The translations under genes and the position numbers were made by a program. This document shows, piece by piece, positions 51,476-64,000 of a stretch of DNA of 64,000 bases. This DNA comes from Prinia subflava. Lineage: Eukaryota; Chordata; Aves; Passeriformes; Cisticolidae. The stretch's first letter is position 1. Each line of letters begins with the position of its first letter. The stretch is from positions 13,332,735 through 13,396,734 of the forward strand of contig NC_086253.1 in assembly GCF_021018805.1 (NCBI RefSeq), written 5' to 3'. The notes under the pieces are model-generated. The model was not told the DNA's origin and searched no databases. It was given only the letters and a program-made list of their open reading frames with translations.

Positions 51476-54400
51476 CAACGATGTATTGATGAATCTCTTT
51501 GATTTGATATGAGGCACCCCAGTAATATCAAGGCAAATATTTTGGTGGAATATTTCTGGCTGGCTGCGTTACATATTGTGCATTGTACATTCAATCCAGG
51601 AGCCTTGACCAGTAGCACATGGCCTGCCTAGGAGAAGCCAGGGGCAACAGTGTTAGATCTCTGCAAACAATGCCTGCCAAATTTGGTGCCAAGCAAGCAC
51701 ATAATGATGTAGCCCAATATGGGCCCAAAATAAACATCCATCTGACACTGAAGGTACCTTTCCAAAGAGAGCCCCAGGCTTGCAGCACACACGGGTCTAA
51801 ATCACTGCAGAAAGCAGTAAGCAGACCTCCACCCACACTATGACTGACACTGTTCAGCTCAGATTTGTGACTGTGTTATGAGAGAGGTGGTTCTTTCTCT
51901 TTTGCTGGCAAATTTTTCATAGGAGTGCTGTTACAGAGTGAATATCAAGATGTAATTTTGAAAGGATCTAAAATGACAAAAAGTGGAAAGAAGTCTGATG
52001 ATTCAACATTAATTTCAATAAACACCTGAATGAACAGACCATAGTGTAAGATTAGACAATTTCCCAGGAAATATCATTCACAATTTTCTGTGTTGTGTCT
52101 GCACATTTTAACCTTTATTTAACAGTAAAGACAATGTTAAACTAAATTGAAAATTTTGTCTTTCCTCTCAAGAGAAGTACAATTATACTAATCTTTTAAG
52201 ACCAAGAATGAACACTGTACACACTAAAAGTAATTGTTTTGCATCACAGAAAACATCAGACTTAGATTCCAAAAGAATCAGCTGCCTGTCTCTTTCATTA
52301 ATATAAAATATCTTTATTAACTGAAAAAAGTTAAGATCAAAATTTCAGATTCCAAAACCTTATTTAGGTTTCATAAGAGTACTTGTGCCCATACATACTC
52401 TTATCAATCATACTGGATTGACAAGAAAAGCAACAGAAATATTTTCCAGCCACCTGAAAAGAAATGGGTTTTGGAAAGCAGTACTACAAAATATGACTGT
52501 CTTGCTGTAATATATTTTTTTAAAATCTGTCACACATCATAAAGGAACTACTGTTTAGAGAAAAAAGGAAGTATTTTCTTTTTGCTGGATGTGTGCTTTC
52601 ACATGGCTTTGTCAGACTGACCACTTTTTAGCTGGATCTCTTGGGCTGCCTGGAATCAAGATGTAAAAGTATGCAGCAGTGTACTTTGTTGTTTGGAAGG
52701 TTAAGGATTTTTTCTCCGTGGATACTGGACTTTCTGGAATATTACTGATCATGGGGCTTCAAGCTGCCACCCAGAACCACTTAATTCACGTTCCCTGATG
52801 TCTGCAGCCCTGTCCTGGTGCCCTGGATGCCAACAAGGATTTCAGACAGGATCAGGCCTCTTGGCAGGCTTGACTCGCTGTGTGGGGTCTCCAAATGTGA
52901 TAGCACTGCTTCTGCCTATGCCTTGAAAATTTGACACAGTGTAGAAGACAGAGGACTGTCTGCACTACAAGTATTGCATAGGGGTGATATTGCTTTATGG
53001 TGTAGATCAATGTGAACTCCATGGTTCAAATCATCAAAATTGCTAATCGAAGAGCAGGAAGAAAAGGGTACTGTAAGAACCAACTGATCTACAATTTTCC
53101 TCTTCTAGTGATACTCTCCAGGTTAGGAACTGGCCTCTCCAGTGTGGGAGATGCTGTAGCAGTTGACAGTATTTGGTGAGTTCCACCTTCTCCTGCAAGG
53201 AAGGTTGGCTTTTTCCATAAGCAACATGAAATGTCATAGTGCAGGTAAATTGCACTGCCTTTGCAGTTAGCCCTGTTTGCCTAAGAGATAAGGGTTTCAT
53301 TTTTCTAGAATTTTGTGCCTTTAATTTGTAACAAATGCAGCGGAGCAGCAGCACATCACTCTGGATGGAAGCATGACACAGGTGTCAGTACCTGTAGAGT
53401 ATTAGTCTTCTACTAAATTAAAAATGCCAGTATACTGATTCATAGTTGCTTGCTCTAATTTTTCTTGCTTCTTCATTTCAAAAGATTTTATTTTGCTAGA
53501 AAATATTTTGGTATTAGCATTTTAATATTATTTAAATATTATGTTTATTTTTGATTCACAACAAAGTGTATTTCACTTTAAGGAAAATAAGAGGCAACCG
53601 AAAAATGTTTCGTGTAGTCCTGCAGCTTTGATGATCTTCTGGCATGACATTTTGTTCAACACTGCATAACTACAGCTAGCATGGAATGTCTGAATTCAAA
53701 TTTATGGAATTGCACAGGTATAAAACTGAATCACTGTAGTGATTAATTAAACCCACTGAATTACAGTGAAAGACAAATCCAAGACTCTGGAAAGGACTTT
53801 TGTTCAGAAATACTGGCAGAAACACATTTAAAGGAAAGATAGGTTTTATCAAATAAGTGCCTTATTTTAATTGAGTGTGTCACACCCATGGAGGATAAAA
53901 CACTTTACATCTCAAGTTATCAGTGGCAATAGTCATAAATTAAAGCCTCAGAATGAAATATACTTCCATCCCTATTGACTCACGTACTCTGTTCCTTACG
54001 ACATGTTATACGACAATGTTCTGAATATTACATTCAGTGCTGCCAAGTGAGGAATAAATTCACCCAAGTTGTTAATCTTTACTGCAAGTTTCGGACAGCT
54101 TCTGTTTGGTGGGCTTGTCTTTCTTTTCTTGTTTTTGTTTTTGGCTTTTTGTTAGCTTTTTTTAGTTGTTTGTTTGGTTTTGTTGGTGGTTGGTTGGTTT
54201 GTTCGTGGGTTATTGTTTGGTTGGTTGGTTTCTGTTTTTCTTAACCAGAGCTCTGCAATATTCTTATTTTCTTTCTGCTAACAAGAGGAAATAATTACCT
54301 CCTAGATTGCTATTTTATTCACTGAAGACTGACACTTCCTTCTGTTTTAGTATCAGTCCATTGTGAGAATTCTTTGCCATGTTTTAATTAACCTGGCATG

Positions 54401-55579
54401 ATGGTCTTAGTACAGTCCCAAATAAAATTAACATCAAACACTCATATGGAATTGTTCTAGGAAATAGCTTGGGTGATGAAAATATACCATATGGTAGTCT
54501 TTAAAAATAAAACCTGCCAAGTAGCATATTTAATGTGACTATCCTGGCATACCCATAAGGACTGTAAAAATCAAAAATAATTCTTAGCACTGCTCACTTC
54601 AAAGGATCACAAAATATTTTATACAAACTATCTATCTTTCTGAAATCAGCTCACCTACCACTTAAAGCAGTGCAGTGAAATGCAGCAGCTATTGCAGTAA
54701 AGCACAGCAAATTGGAACAGCAATTTTAGAGCAGGTAATGAAGACAAACGGTGTATCTTGTTTAAACTGCAGGGGCAGAAGGTAATTACCCAAATTTGGA
54801 GCCAGCTGAGATACCAGACCTAACACCTCTCTTGCAGAAAAGTGTCAGTCATGATTTTATAGCTGGGTACCATTAAAAGGCACATAAGTTAGGCCTGGTA
54901 TCAAACACTGATCAGGTAAACAAGTTGAATTCTGGGGGAGAAGAGTTCCTGCTCACATTTATGTGTGCAATAAAATCAGTCATGTCTTTGCTGTGCCGCA
55001 TTGCTGGTTAGATGAGAATTTAGAATTGAGTTTATGGGCATAAACTAAAGTCCACTGAAATCAGTAGAAAAACATTGGTTGGCTTTGGGTCAGGTCTTTC
55101 AGCTCTGGTGTTTTAGAGAGGGGAATTGTACCTTGGTTTATTGCTTTATCACAGTGTGTTGTATATCAAATTACGAACATGGTAGATTTGCAAGAGCAAA
55201 ATAACCAATCAAGGCAGGATTTTTTTCTTTAATGATAGTCATTGTACTTTCCCAGCATCTTTCTGCACCAGTTGTTTGGTGGACTATTCCAAGTGTTTTT
55301 GTGGCTGCTTCTGACTAATTACACAGCTCTTTGCAACATGTGTCCTGTTAGGCTCACAAGATCCAACTTACAATGGTTCACACCCTTTGAAATCTCAGTG
55401 GAGAGGAAAGGGATTCATCCTGTGTAGAGTTCAAATTACCCTTTGGAGTTGCTCCTTTGTAATAACAAAGGGAGGAATCACTATTGCCCACGGTCTTAAA
55501 TCACCTGTTCAGTTAATTGCCTGGTGCTCCACAAAGGAACTGTGTTCCACAGTCCTCAGTTCTCTCAGCAGGATCTTGA
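51472..55579. other. Unique non-coding sequence, first part of unknown origin
   Basis: Bases 51472-51850 adjoin the poly(T) run and are GC-richer than average. A minus-strand frame of 81 codons (51836 to 51591) ends about 120 nt before it. I do not recognise the product, and it may be chance. The rest, apart from the G/T tract at 54118, shows no gene or element. Confidence 0.45.
54118..54240. repeat. T-rich tract with (TTGG)n
   Basis: Pyrimidine- and G/T-rich sequence that becomes TTGG tetranucleotide repeats (for example near 54187-54200 and 54217-54231). A low-complexity tract; the open frame across it is an artefact of composition. Confidence 0.88.
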
Positions 55580-55640
55580 TTGGTCTAAGGTTGGACTCGA
55601 TGATCTTGAAGGTCTTTTTCCAGTCTAAATGACTCTGTGA
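55580..55640 (+). mobile_element. CR1 3' tail fragment, plus strand
   Basis: Only about 60 bp remains: GGTTGGACTCGATGATCTTG, an exact match to the conserved CR1 3' block, then AAGGTCTTTTTCCAGTCTAA and ATGACTCTGTG. Extremely 5'-truncated. The left boundary is approximate. Confidence 0.88.
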
Positions 55641-58600
55641 AAAGAGTTAATTCCCTTCACCTTACTTTACAAAGTAAAAAACTTGCATTATCTAACCAGT
55701 TTTGCTTGCATTGTCAAACACTGTGGTAGCTTTACAAATACTTTTGACAGTTTATCAACATTCTGCACATTTCTTCTATTCTGATTAAAACATGAGCACA
55801 ATGACATTCTCTTCTGAAAATATTCTCTCCTTCTTAGCTTTTCTTCAAATGTGCTTACCTTCAGGAAAAGAAAGAAAAAAAAGTCAACCATTACAAATCT
55901 AGCTTTTGTAGCATGGTATAGTTAACTTGTTTTAACAAATCTTTTTAATTGGTGCAGCCAAGTTCCTGACTGGCTTTGAATAACAAAAGCAGGAGCAAAA
56001 CTTGATGGCAATTTATGATTATTTTCCATATTAAATCACCTCTAATAACTGAAGGAAGAAAAGTGGTAAAAAATCACCTGATGAATTACCCTAACAGTTA
56101 CAATTGTCCTCCTAAAAGAGGATGCACAACCACTAAAAACTCCTTGTGCTCCCTGAGGTTAACCTCATTAAAGCTGCTTTCCTGATTATTCAGTATTTCT
56201 CTAAGTACTTTCAACTTAAACATTTGAAGATCCCTGTAGCTGTCAAGAATCTGAAAGCTTTACTTATGCTCACCCCCATGGAGAACTTAAATGTTTTCCT
56301 TCTCTTCAGATTCAAATGGTATTTCATAGCCAGGCAGGATTCACCTTTATCCATTTCCTTCTTTTATTTTAAAATCCAAGGTACATAGACTGACACACAC
56401 ATCTTCACAATCTCACTAAAGCCAAGGGGCTATGCTGATGTGGTGTTTCACTTGCAAGGTACTGGATCAGAATTGATCCATTTCTGTCTTTAACTGCCTT
56501 CATTCATATGCCATAGGTAATGCCAGAGCACATAACTTTTTGCCTTCCTGTTCTAAATGCCATCTCTTTAAGCCTGATCACACTAAGATTTCTGGTCTAA
56601 TTCTGTCTCTGACACAAACATAAAAGCAATGCAAAGAAGACCACCCCTCTGAGGGGAGTAGCTAGCCTTTGCATTAGTTAGGGCAGCTGATATCACTGGT
56701 ATTTCATTCCCTAACTATTTTTGCAAACGTTTGAGTAATTTAAGCACACATATGCATATTTTCAAAGTACAGGGCAAGTAGGATCATCTGGCAGGAGGAT
56801 AATATTGATGGTAAGTATCACATCACGCTAAAAAAGACTAAGGGGTTTGGGTCTTAGGTTAGTTCTGGTTTATTTTATTTTAGAGTAAAGCACTGTACTT
56901 TCAATCCTTGCTAATATCCAGGATGGACAATTATAAACTGCTAATTTGCATTTGTGATTACATTCTAAGAATAACTTTTCAGGAATTGTCCACACTTTGC
57001 CAACTCTTAGCAGTATTACAAGTTTGGATCTAAACCTCAGTAGTTTGAAAGTGGACAGGTCTAACAAAAAAGTTTGAAATGAAAGTCTGATAGAAGCTAG
57101 GGTGTATTAGGTAGGGCTCTTCCCTAATCGGAAGCCTGGAACATCCATAGTCTTTGACATAGCCATAACCTCTTTGACAAGCAGGATTTTAGCCTCAGCC
57201 TCTTTGGATGAATAGGGAAAAATGTTCCTATTAATCAACATCTTCCTTTCTTGTGCAAATTTGGGAACTTGAATATTTAATGTTTGTGAAAGACTTGAAA
57301 GGGTTTTTTTTTTCAGAATTTAGTGGCAGAAGAAGAAAAGATCAGGTGTGTTGAAGATTCCCAGGGATTCTCTCTCTCCTGTTATTGTCATCTAACTGAT
57401 ATATATTCCAGATGGCATGATGTGGGTCATTCTGTTTTGCTTCATAATTCCCCCAAAGCAAGCACATGCACTGTAGGAACCCAGTCAACATCGATTCCCC
57501 ACTGTCCATTGCCCCTGACCTGAGCAGCAGGACTGTGAAGCAAAGCAGGGCTTGACAACACTTGGTTGAAATTTATAGATCAGATGTTTGAGCTTTGAAC
57601 CTGCGGCAGCTTTTCAGCTTCCTATCTTTACTGTGCATTCCTTTCTCTGTAAATGTAAATATTCTGTCCCAGTGTAGGTGAAGTACCTTCATACTTTTCT
57701 TGTATTTCTGTGGTAGATAAAAGGAGGGAGGAAATGCCCAGATATATGGTGGCAAAGAACTGAGAGTGTAGCTAAGCAGTTGCTAAAAAGAATGTGAAAC
57801 AAACAGCCTGAAGTACAAATACAGACTGTATCTGGGCAGGAAAGGGAAACACACAGTCATGAAAGAAACAAAAAGAAATTTCTTTTAGTCTTGTTCTCTA
57901 CCTAACCATATCTAATCATGCTTTGGTTTGTTTTACAGAGTGACAAATTAATTCCATGTTATTTCAAGCACTGGCTTTTTGCCATTTTTATATTTATTTC
58001 GTAAGAATCTGTGACTAGAAATATAGTTATCCAGTTGGGGCTTATTTTTAACTAGCTTTATAGTGATAATGAATATGCTAACATATTCTAAGTTTCCCTA
58101 GTTTTGAATTTCAGCCTTAGCCTAAGTATAGCCAGGAAAAAAAACATGTAGAGCTGCTTATACTTCTTTGTAACTGATCTAATTTTAACAGAAATGACAT
58201 GTGGCAGAATAAAAATCAAAATCCTGGTCAAGATGGTTGATGATTAACAGATCAGCATATACTGACTTAGGTGAAGACTGCCACAGCCCAGCCTCATTTG
58301 TGGTGAGCTGATCCAGGCAGCAGGGCTCCTGCAGGCACCCACTGAGGCAGCTGAGGCAGTAGGTTTGGCTAAACACAGCCCTGCTGCAGCAGCACTGGTT
58401 TAGCACCTGTGGGATTGCCATGGCAAACTCATCTTCAGAAGAATATCCTCTGAAAAGCTCAAAGAATGGCCCAAGAAATCTTCCGACAGAACTTTTGAAT
58501 TGCACAGGGAGAAATGTAACTGCTTAGCGATGCCTCAAAGGAAGTTCCTGCATATGTCTTCTGTATGTTTGTCAAAAGGATCTTTAAACATGCTCAAAAA

Positions 58601-61600
58601 GAGCCCAGGGACCTTGGCCATCAGGTGAACTTAACATACCCTTACCTCACAAGGTGCAGCCACCACAGCTGCCAGCTAGAGCATGGGTTTGGGAGAGTTT
58701 TCCAGAGTGGCTTCGGTGAGGATGGCACTGGAGCCTGAAGCACCAGTCCCTCTTCCAGATCTGCTTCTGGGGACAGAAGAAAGGGACACTGAAAAATGAT
58801 GTTAACAATGGCCTGCTCCTCTGTGAAAGCCTTGTGAGCTTTCAGACAAAATCAGTCCAACAAAACCTGCCAACCTTGAAGGACTGTGCCAGTCTGGTTA
58901 TGCTCTGTTTTTTATACAAGAGAACTGTGTTCATGCACTGCAAATAACTCTGAAACGATGCAAATATCAACAAGCAAATTGTTTGTCTTTGGGGTTTTTT
59001 AACAAATAAGTGGTCTTTAAATGGTTATAATTTTTATGACTTATCAAATAAATTGGCTGATGAAATTTTTTCTCCTTTTTTTCTTTTCTTTTTTTTTTTT
59101 TTTTAAGATAGCTAATGGACATCTAGAGAAAGAAGATAGTGAAAAAAACCCTCTCTTTGTTTCCACAATTTTTTTGAAAATTATATCCCAGTTTATAACA
59201 AACATCTCCAGTCCTCTCAGAAGGAGTTCAAATTATTTCTGGGCTAAACTAATGGATGGGGATACAATTCAGCATCATGAAGTCACCCTAGGACATACAG
59301 GTTAAGCTGCATAAATACACAATATGCATATTAATTACAGTAATATAAAAATAATACATCATTGCACATGTTACATATTACAGTTGTTACAGACAAAAAT
59401 AAGCATACATGTGTTATCTGTATTATGGAATCCATTATCTAAATTTGAACATTAATTATATTATTAATAAGAATCTATACTATTAGTGTGAAATATTCAA
59501 TACGCATATATTCTCTGCACAAAACAGGCAAATATAAATCTATTTACTGGTTAGAAAATCAGACTTCTTTTTCATAAAAATATTTTTGAGTTAAGAAGAA
59601 TTCAAACAAGAAGATAGGCCCACAGGGAACAGAGATGAAACACAGTCAAAATACAACTCCAGTGATAAACAGCAGTAGCTGATCAGAATTGAAATATTTT
59701 CATTTTCTAAGTAAACATTTTATCTGGAGAGTTTTTTTACCAACTCCTTACCATTACATACTCTTTTCTGTGATAAATAGGAAACTGTTGCATGAAGCCA
59801 CTTAAAGCATTTCAGACTTTCCTCTGAAAATCAGGTCAAATAACAAATTGCAAAGTGTTCCTCCTAATGGATCAGAACATATGGGGTGGTGCAGGCTTGC
59901 TGGGAGGGAATGAGTCTGTGTTTTTGGTCTTCCATTTTATAATTAGTTGTGGGAAACACAGAGAACAGAAGAAGGGGGAGAACTTATGTTGGACTGGGCA
60001 TCTGTAAAGTATCTTGAGGAATATTGGCTGTGTTATGAAAAGGCTCTTACTTGAAGTGTTTCTGCATGTGGGTCTTTTGGATGAGTAATTGTCATCAAAA
60101 ACCCCATGTCCAGCTGAAGTGAGAAAGATTATTAGTGTTAAATCTCTCTTCTTTAAACTACCAGTGATGAGACTTCATCAAAAACCAGAAAATAACAGTC
60201 CTCTATCCCAACCAAACACAAGTGTAAGTTCTTTAAATAAAAAAGAATATGGAAACATATAGTTATTCCTCATCTGTTTGGATAATAAAACACATGCCTT
60301 TGTGAGTCAGAATATCACAGAGTAAATAAAAATGCACTTCTATCACACAGGTCCTGTAAATGCATTGTCAACTTTGAAAAATAAGACAAAACAAACACAA
60401 ATCATTGCAAAGTTGAGATTGTCATGTAGCATACTCAGTTTCATTTCTAAGCAAACAAAACATTAAATCTGCAACAGTGACATGTATATGCTTTAATTTA
60501 GAAAATGTTTTTTTAAATTCTTTTAATAATTTCCCAGTCAATTAAATATTGAAACCATATAGAGGTTGGTGATGTATTTATATACCTTTTTTTGTGCAGC
60601 AGAATGGAAAACAAAACAATAATGCTGAAAAACTAAACAACTGCCAAAGTATTTATTTAAACATCTGTCTGCAGGGGGGCAGAGTCTTTTGTGTTTATTT
60701 TAAGAGTTTGTTTATGTTTTAAATTTTCCTGTGTTTACAAAGCTGGTTGTGGCTAAATGAACTGTAAGAAAGCTGTAACTAAAATGATAATGCAGTGCTT
60801 TCACTCAATCTGAATGGAAATTAAATGTTCTATTGACACACCTCTGAATGAAGAAATTGTGTTGGAACTTTATTGCCTACTTAATAAATCAACTACTGAA
60901 GAATTTATACATTTATGTTGATGAGATAGGCTCAGGGCAGTCCTTAGCAAGCAGTTCTACATCAGTAACCCTCAGGACAAGAGGTTATAGGTGCATGGCA
61001 CCAGCACTGACTGTAAGGAAGCATCAATGACCCCACGTGCATGGTGATCCCACATGGTTCTATGATCCAGGTCGTGCCCTTTCCAGCTGGTTGTCCCTTT
61101 CCATGATTGCTGTCTGCACACAAGCCTTTTTAGACCTTCAATGGACCTCTGGCTTTCCCAAGAACATGGTCCTTGGAAGAGATGGATTCTCTATGCATGT
61201 GAAGAATGTGCTACTCATCCATTGTTAACTGACAATTCCAAGCTATTTACTGATTGTTTACACAGCAATTCACCACACAGTGCTTGTTTAGCCAAATGCC
61301 CCAAGTTCTTGGTGACACACTGGGGAGAGTGAGGATTTACTGGGTGTACTGGGGTACTGATGAAAGTTTAGATATTGCTGCATAAGGTGCAAAAAAAGAA
61401 TATAAAGTGATGTTGGATGACTACTTGGACAGTGGGACCTCACAGAAAGAAGAGAGATATGTGTTTCAGCTTACACCTGAAAAGCTTTTTATACAGTTTC
61501 AGTGTCTCCTGGCAGCTCAGTTCTTAGAAAATATTTTCCCATTTTTTTCCATACCTTTTTCATATGGAATGCATTACTGGGCCCCAAGTGTGATCTTTAG

Positions 61601-63875
61601 ATCTGCCAGTTCCTAATCTTGATAATTCAGAATAACAGCTTATCTCAAGTTATGAAAGAATTAAACCTAAAAATTCTGCTGCTATTACACCAACTTGTCA
61701 CTGTAAATGGAATGATGGATTTCAGTGCACTTCCTTGATAGAAACTTAAATACATAAAATTGGTATCAATTATCTCTGTTTGACACCATCATATTAATCT
61801 TCCTACTGACTACTGAAATAGGCCATCCTAGACAAGTTATACCTTTGTACTCCTTTCCAGTATGTGTACTGTGCAAGAACTTTCATTAACGTTATCATGC
61901 CCCTTGAGCCCACTTCTCAATAACTCAATACCACCCAATTACTGACATAAAAGTCTGTCACTTTATTTACAACTCAGGAGGGTCTGGAAAGGCAGTATTA
62001 GATGTGCATAATGGAAACAATCTCAGGTCTAAATTGGTAGGAATGTTGAACTGACCTTGTGGACATACAATTCTCTCAAGCTATTCATATACTTGTATTT
62101 CACCATTTAAGAGTCTAATTACTGCTTTTTTTTCCCCACTTTTTGAGACATAAAAATCTCCTGCTCACTGGGTATAAAAGTAACACTTATCATTCACAGG
62201 CCTAACAATATTCTTGGTAAAGGTTTCTCTGTCCTTCCATTAATTTGAGGAGATCTGCCCCATTTCCTTTGAAATGTCAAAGGAAAATTAAATGAAAAGC
62301 CTTACAAACTCCCATTTACAAGATGTCCACTTACTCCACAATTTGCCTGTGACATGCACTTGCTTGATATGTAAAGTAAGTCTCTCAGGGAGCATAAGCA
62401 GCTAGATCAGTTGCATTTTTATCTGTTTCAGATCAATAGGTAATGTTTGGATTGAATAAGCCAATTCTGAGTTATAACCATGGAGTTTCCTGGAAAGGAA
62501 AAAAAAAAAAAATTATCTCTGGATGGTTCAGAGGGAACAGATAACAGAGATAAATGGAAGAATATATCCAAAAAAGAATTTTTGAATTAATACAGAAATT
62601 TGGTACCTTTTTGAAAGTAGAAATTATTTCAGCAATACTCACCACATTGACAGATTTGAATATGAGCTGCTAGAAACTCTGTATAAAAAGACCCTTATTT
62701 ATCCAAGAGAATCTTCATAATCACTTGTTCCATTTCTTTCTTATCTCTAGTCAAAACTATTAAGCTTTGACTTTTCCCATATCCTGTCACCTCTAATACT
62801 TACTGTAATTTGTGGAGCAAAAATAACCGGTACTTTGCATGATATAATGGGTATGGGTTGTAGGTTTTGGGGTTTTCACTGTGTTAGTTAACTTTTTCCC
62901 ACTGCAGGATCTTACCTCTTGTTACAGTCAAAGATTTAAAAATTATACAAACTCCACCATCCCAGCTGAGTTCTGGGCATGACTAGTTCCTTTTTACTTT
63001 CCATCAGATCTAACAGTGTCTCATTTCTACTTTGAGTCTAAACATTTAGTAATCCACTTTATCATCAGACTACTTGAACACTTAGATGAACATGCTCTGG
63101 TATGCTCATGCCCTGGTATCCAGTAAGACATTTATTACCCATTCCAAATAGGATTTCCTAATGTTTTCCTCCTTTTTGTCATAATGTATGTGAAAACCTT
63201 GGTATATTGTCATTTGAGGTGGTCTTCGTTACTCAAGTCACAACTTGGAACATTAAGGAACATTTTATTTTCTCTGCTGATTTGCTCACCACAGGGAGCT
63301 GTATCCTCTAGTCTGTTGCAATCAGATTCCTCCAGCTCATCACATTTCTAACTCACTAAATCTTTGGGTTTGATCCAAACCTCAACAAAGTCAAAATGAA
63401 TTTAGGCTTATATAAATATCTCCCATTCTTCATTCTTTTGATGAAGGGAAATGAAGAAAATTAGTCTTAACTAATGATAAATTAATAAATTTGCAACTCA
63501 GATTATACAGGGAGTGTGGTCTATGTATTGTGTTTCCTTTTCAGCTGTCTCTTTTTTTCTTTTTCTCAACTGGTTTTGTATTCTTTATGCTTCCTCAGCT
63601 TTACAGTTAAATTGCAAATAACAAACACTTTCCCTTTAAATAGTGTACTAGGCCATTCAGGCATTTGCCAATAAAAAAGCAATAAATCAAAAGGAATCAC
63701 CCAGGGAAAAAAGCATCTAGAATAGAACCACTGTGCAAGCGGGCTGTCTGATGGCTGAAATGAGGACTGCAGACTCCAAGCACATCCAGCAGTCTTTACA
63801 AGGAGGGGCAGTTGTAGTGCCCAGTGATTAGCTGTAAGGCACTGATCTGTGCTCAGGAGCAGCTCTGGCATTTGC
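55641..63875. other. Unique non-coding sequence
   Basis: No gene supported over 8.2 kb. A GC-richer island at about 58240-58780 holds a minus-strand open frame of 106 codons (58505 to 58185). It has a cysteine-rich middle but no family resemblance that I can name. A T-rich tract lies at 59066-59104, and a run of 14 A at 62499-62512. Confidence 0.5.
59066..59104. repeat. T-rich tract
   Basis: A nearly pure run of T with a few C. No element body was recognised on either side. Confidence 0.88.
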
Positions 63876-64000
63876 AGAATCACAGAACATGCTGAGGTGG
63901 AAGAGACCCACGGGACAATGACATCCAACCCCTGGGCTGGCAGGACACTGCAGGCTCACACTCAGCTTTGTGCTGATCAGGACTCCCAGGTCCCTAACCC
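63876..64000 (-). mobile_element. CR1 retroposon, minus strand, cut by the window edge
   Basis: Starts with the reversed tail AGAATCACAGAACATGCTGA, then GGTGGAAGAGACCCACGGGA, and CCAACCCCTGGGCTGGCAGG, standard avian CR1 3' text in reverse. It continues past the end of the window, so its length is unknown. Confidence 0.9.

Noticed and set aside
2505..59300. A 17-bp match (AGTCACCCTAGGACATA) between about 2505 and 59284
   Set aside because: The flanks do not match, and one such match in 64 kb is not far from chance.
60930..61110. CR1-like words (TTCTATGATCCAGG, CCCTTTCCAGCTGG)
   Set aside because: The words are in the wrong order and spacing for a CR1 3' end, and the surrounding text does not match.
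63566..63928. 120-codon minus-strand open frame
   Set aside because: Its start lies in the CR1 tail and the rest shows no family resemblance; chance frame.

Overview
The window reads as nuclear DNA from a bird. It is AT-rich and non-coding. It carries many 5'-truncated CR1 retroposons with the avian-type 3' end (a short ATTCTGTG/ATTCTATG-like octamer repeat), plus solo retroviral LTRs of about 325-330 bp with 6-bp target duplications. I cannot fix the species from sequence alone. I found no host protein-coding gene, no rRNA or tRNA, no CRISPR array and nothing bacterial. The open frames are short and none matches a family I recognise, except those inside CR1 copies. The window is therefore either an intergenic desert or the inside of a very large intron.

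Layout. 1-5.2 kb: unique AT-rich DNA with a TTTTG microsatellite. 5.2-6.0 kb: a CR1 copy on the minus strand. 6.0-21.2 kb: mostly featureless sequence, with one strong hairpin near 8.4 kb. 21.2-22.2 kb: a TA/CATA tract, an uninterrupted (AAGGG)n array of 364 bp, and a CR1 3' tail. 22.2-27.8 kb: unique sequence with small internal duplications. 27.8-28.3 kb: an LTR-like element with promoter and poly(A) signals and internal repeats. 28.3-35.8 kb: unique sequence.

35.8-51.5 kb is the repeat-rich part, with four CR1 copies in both orientations. Two of these are each split by an LTR inserted into the CR1 3' region (39,391-39,718 and 50,652-50,976). Both insertions have TG...CA ends and exact 6-bp target duplications, so insertion order and breakpoints can be read base by base. 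This part also holds A/T homopolymers of 30 and 50 nt and several GT- or CA-rich tracts. 51.5-64 kb: unique sequence with one CR1 tail near 55.6 kb and the start of another at the right edge.

No genes work together here. What can be read is repeat history: CR1 copies inserted first, retroviruses then inserted into two of them, these were reduced to solo LTRs by recombination, and the AAGGG array expanded separately. I see no evidence of a new biological system. The items most worth following up are the long pure AAGGG array, the two nested solo LTRs, the 13-bp perfect hairpin and the third LTR with unusual edges.
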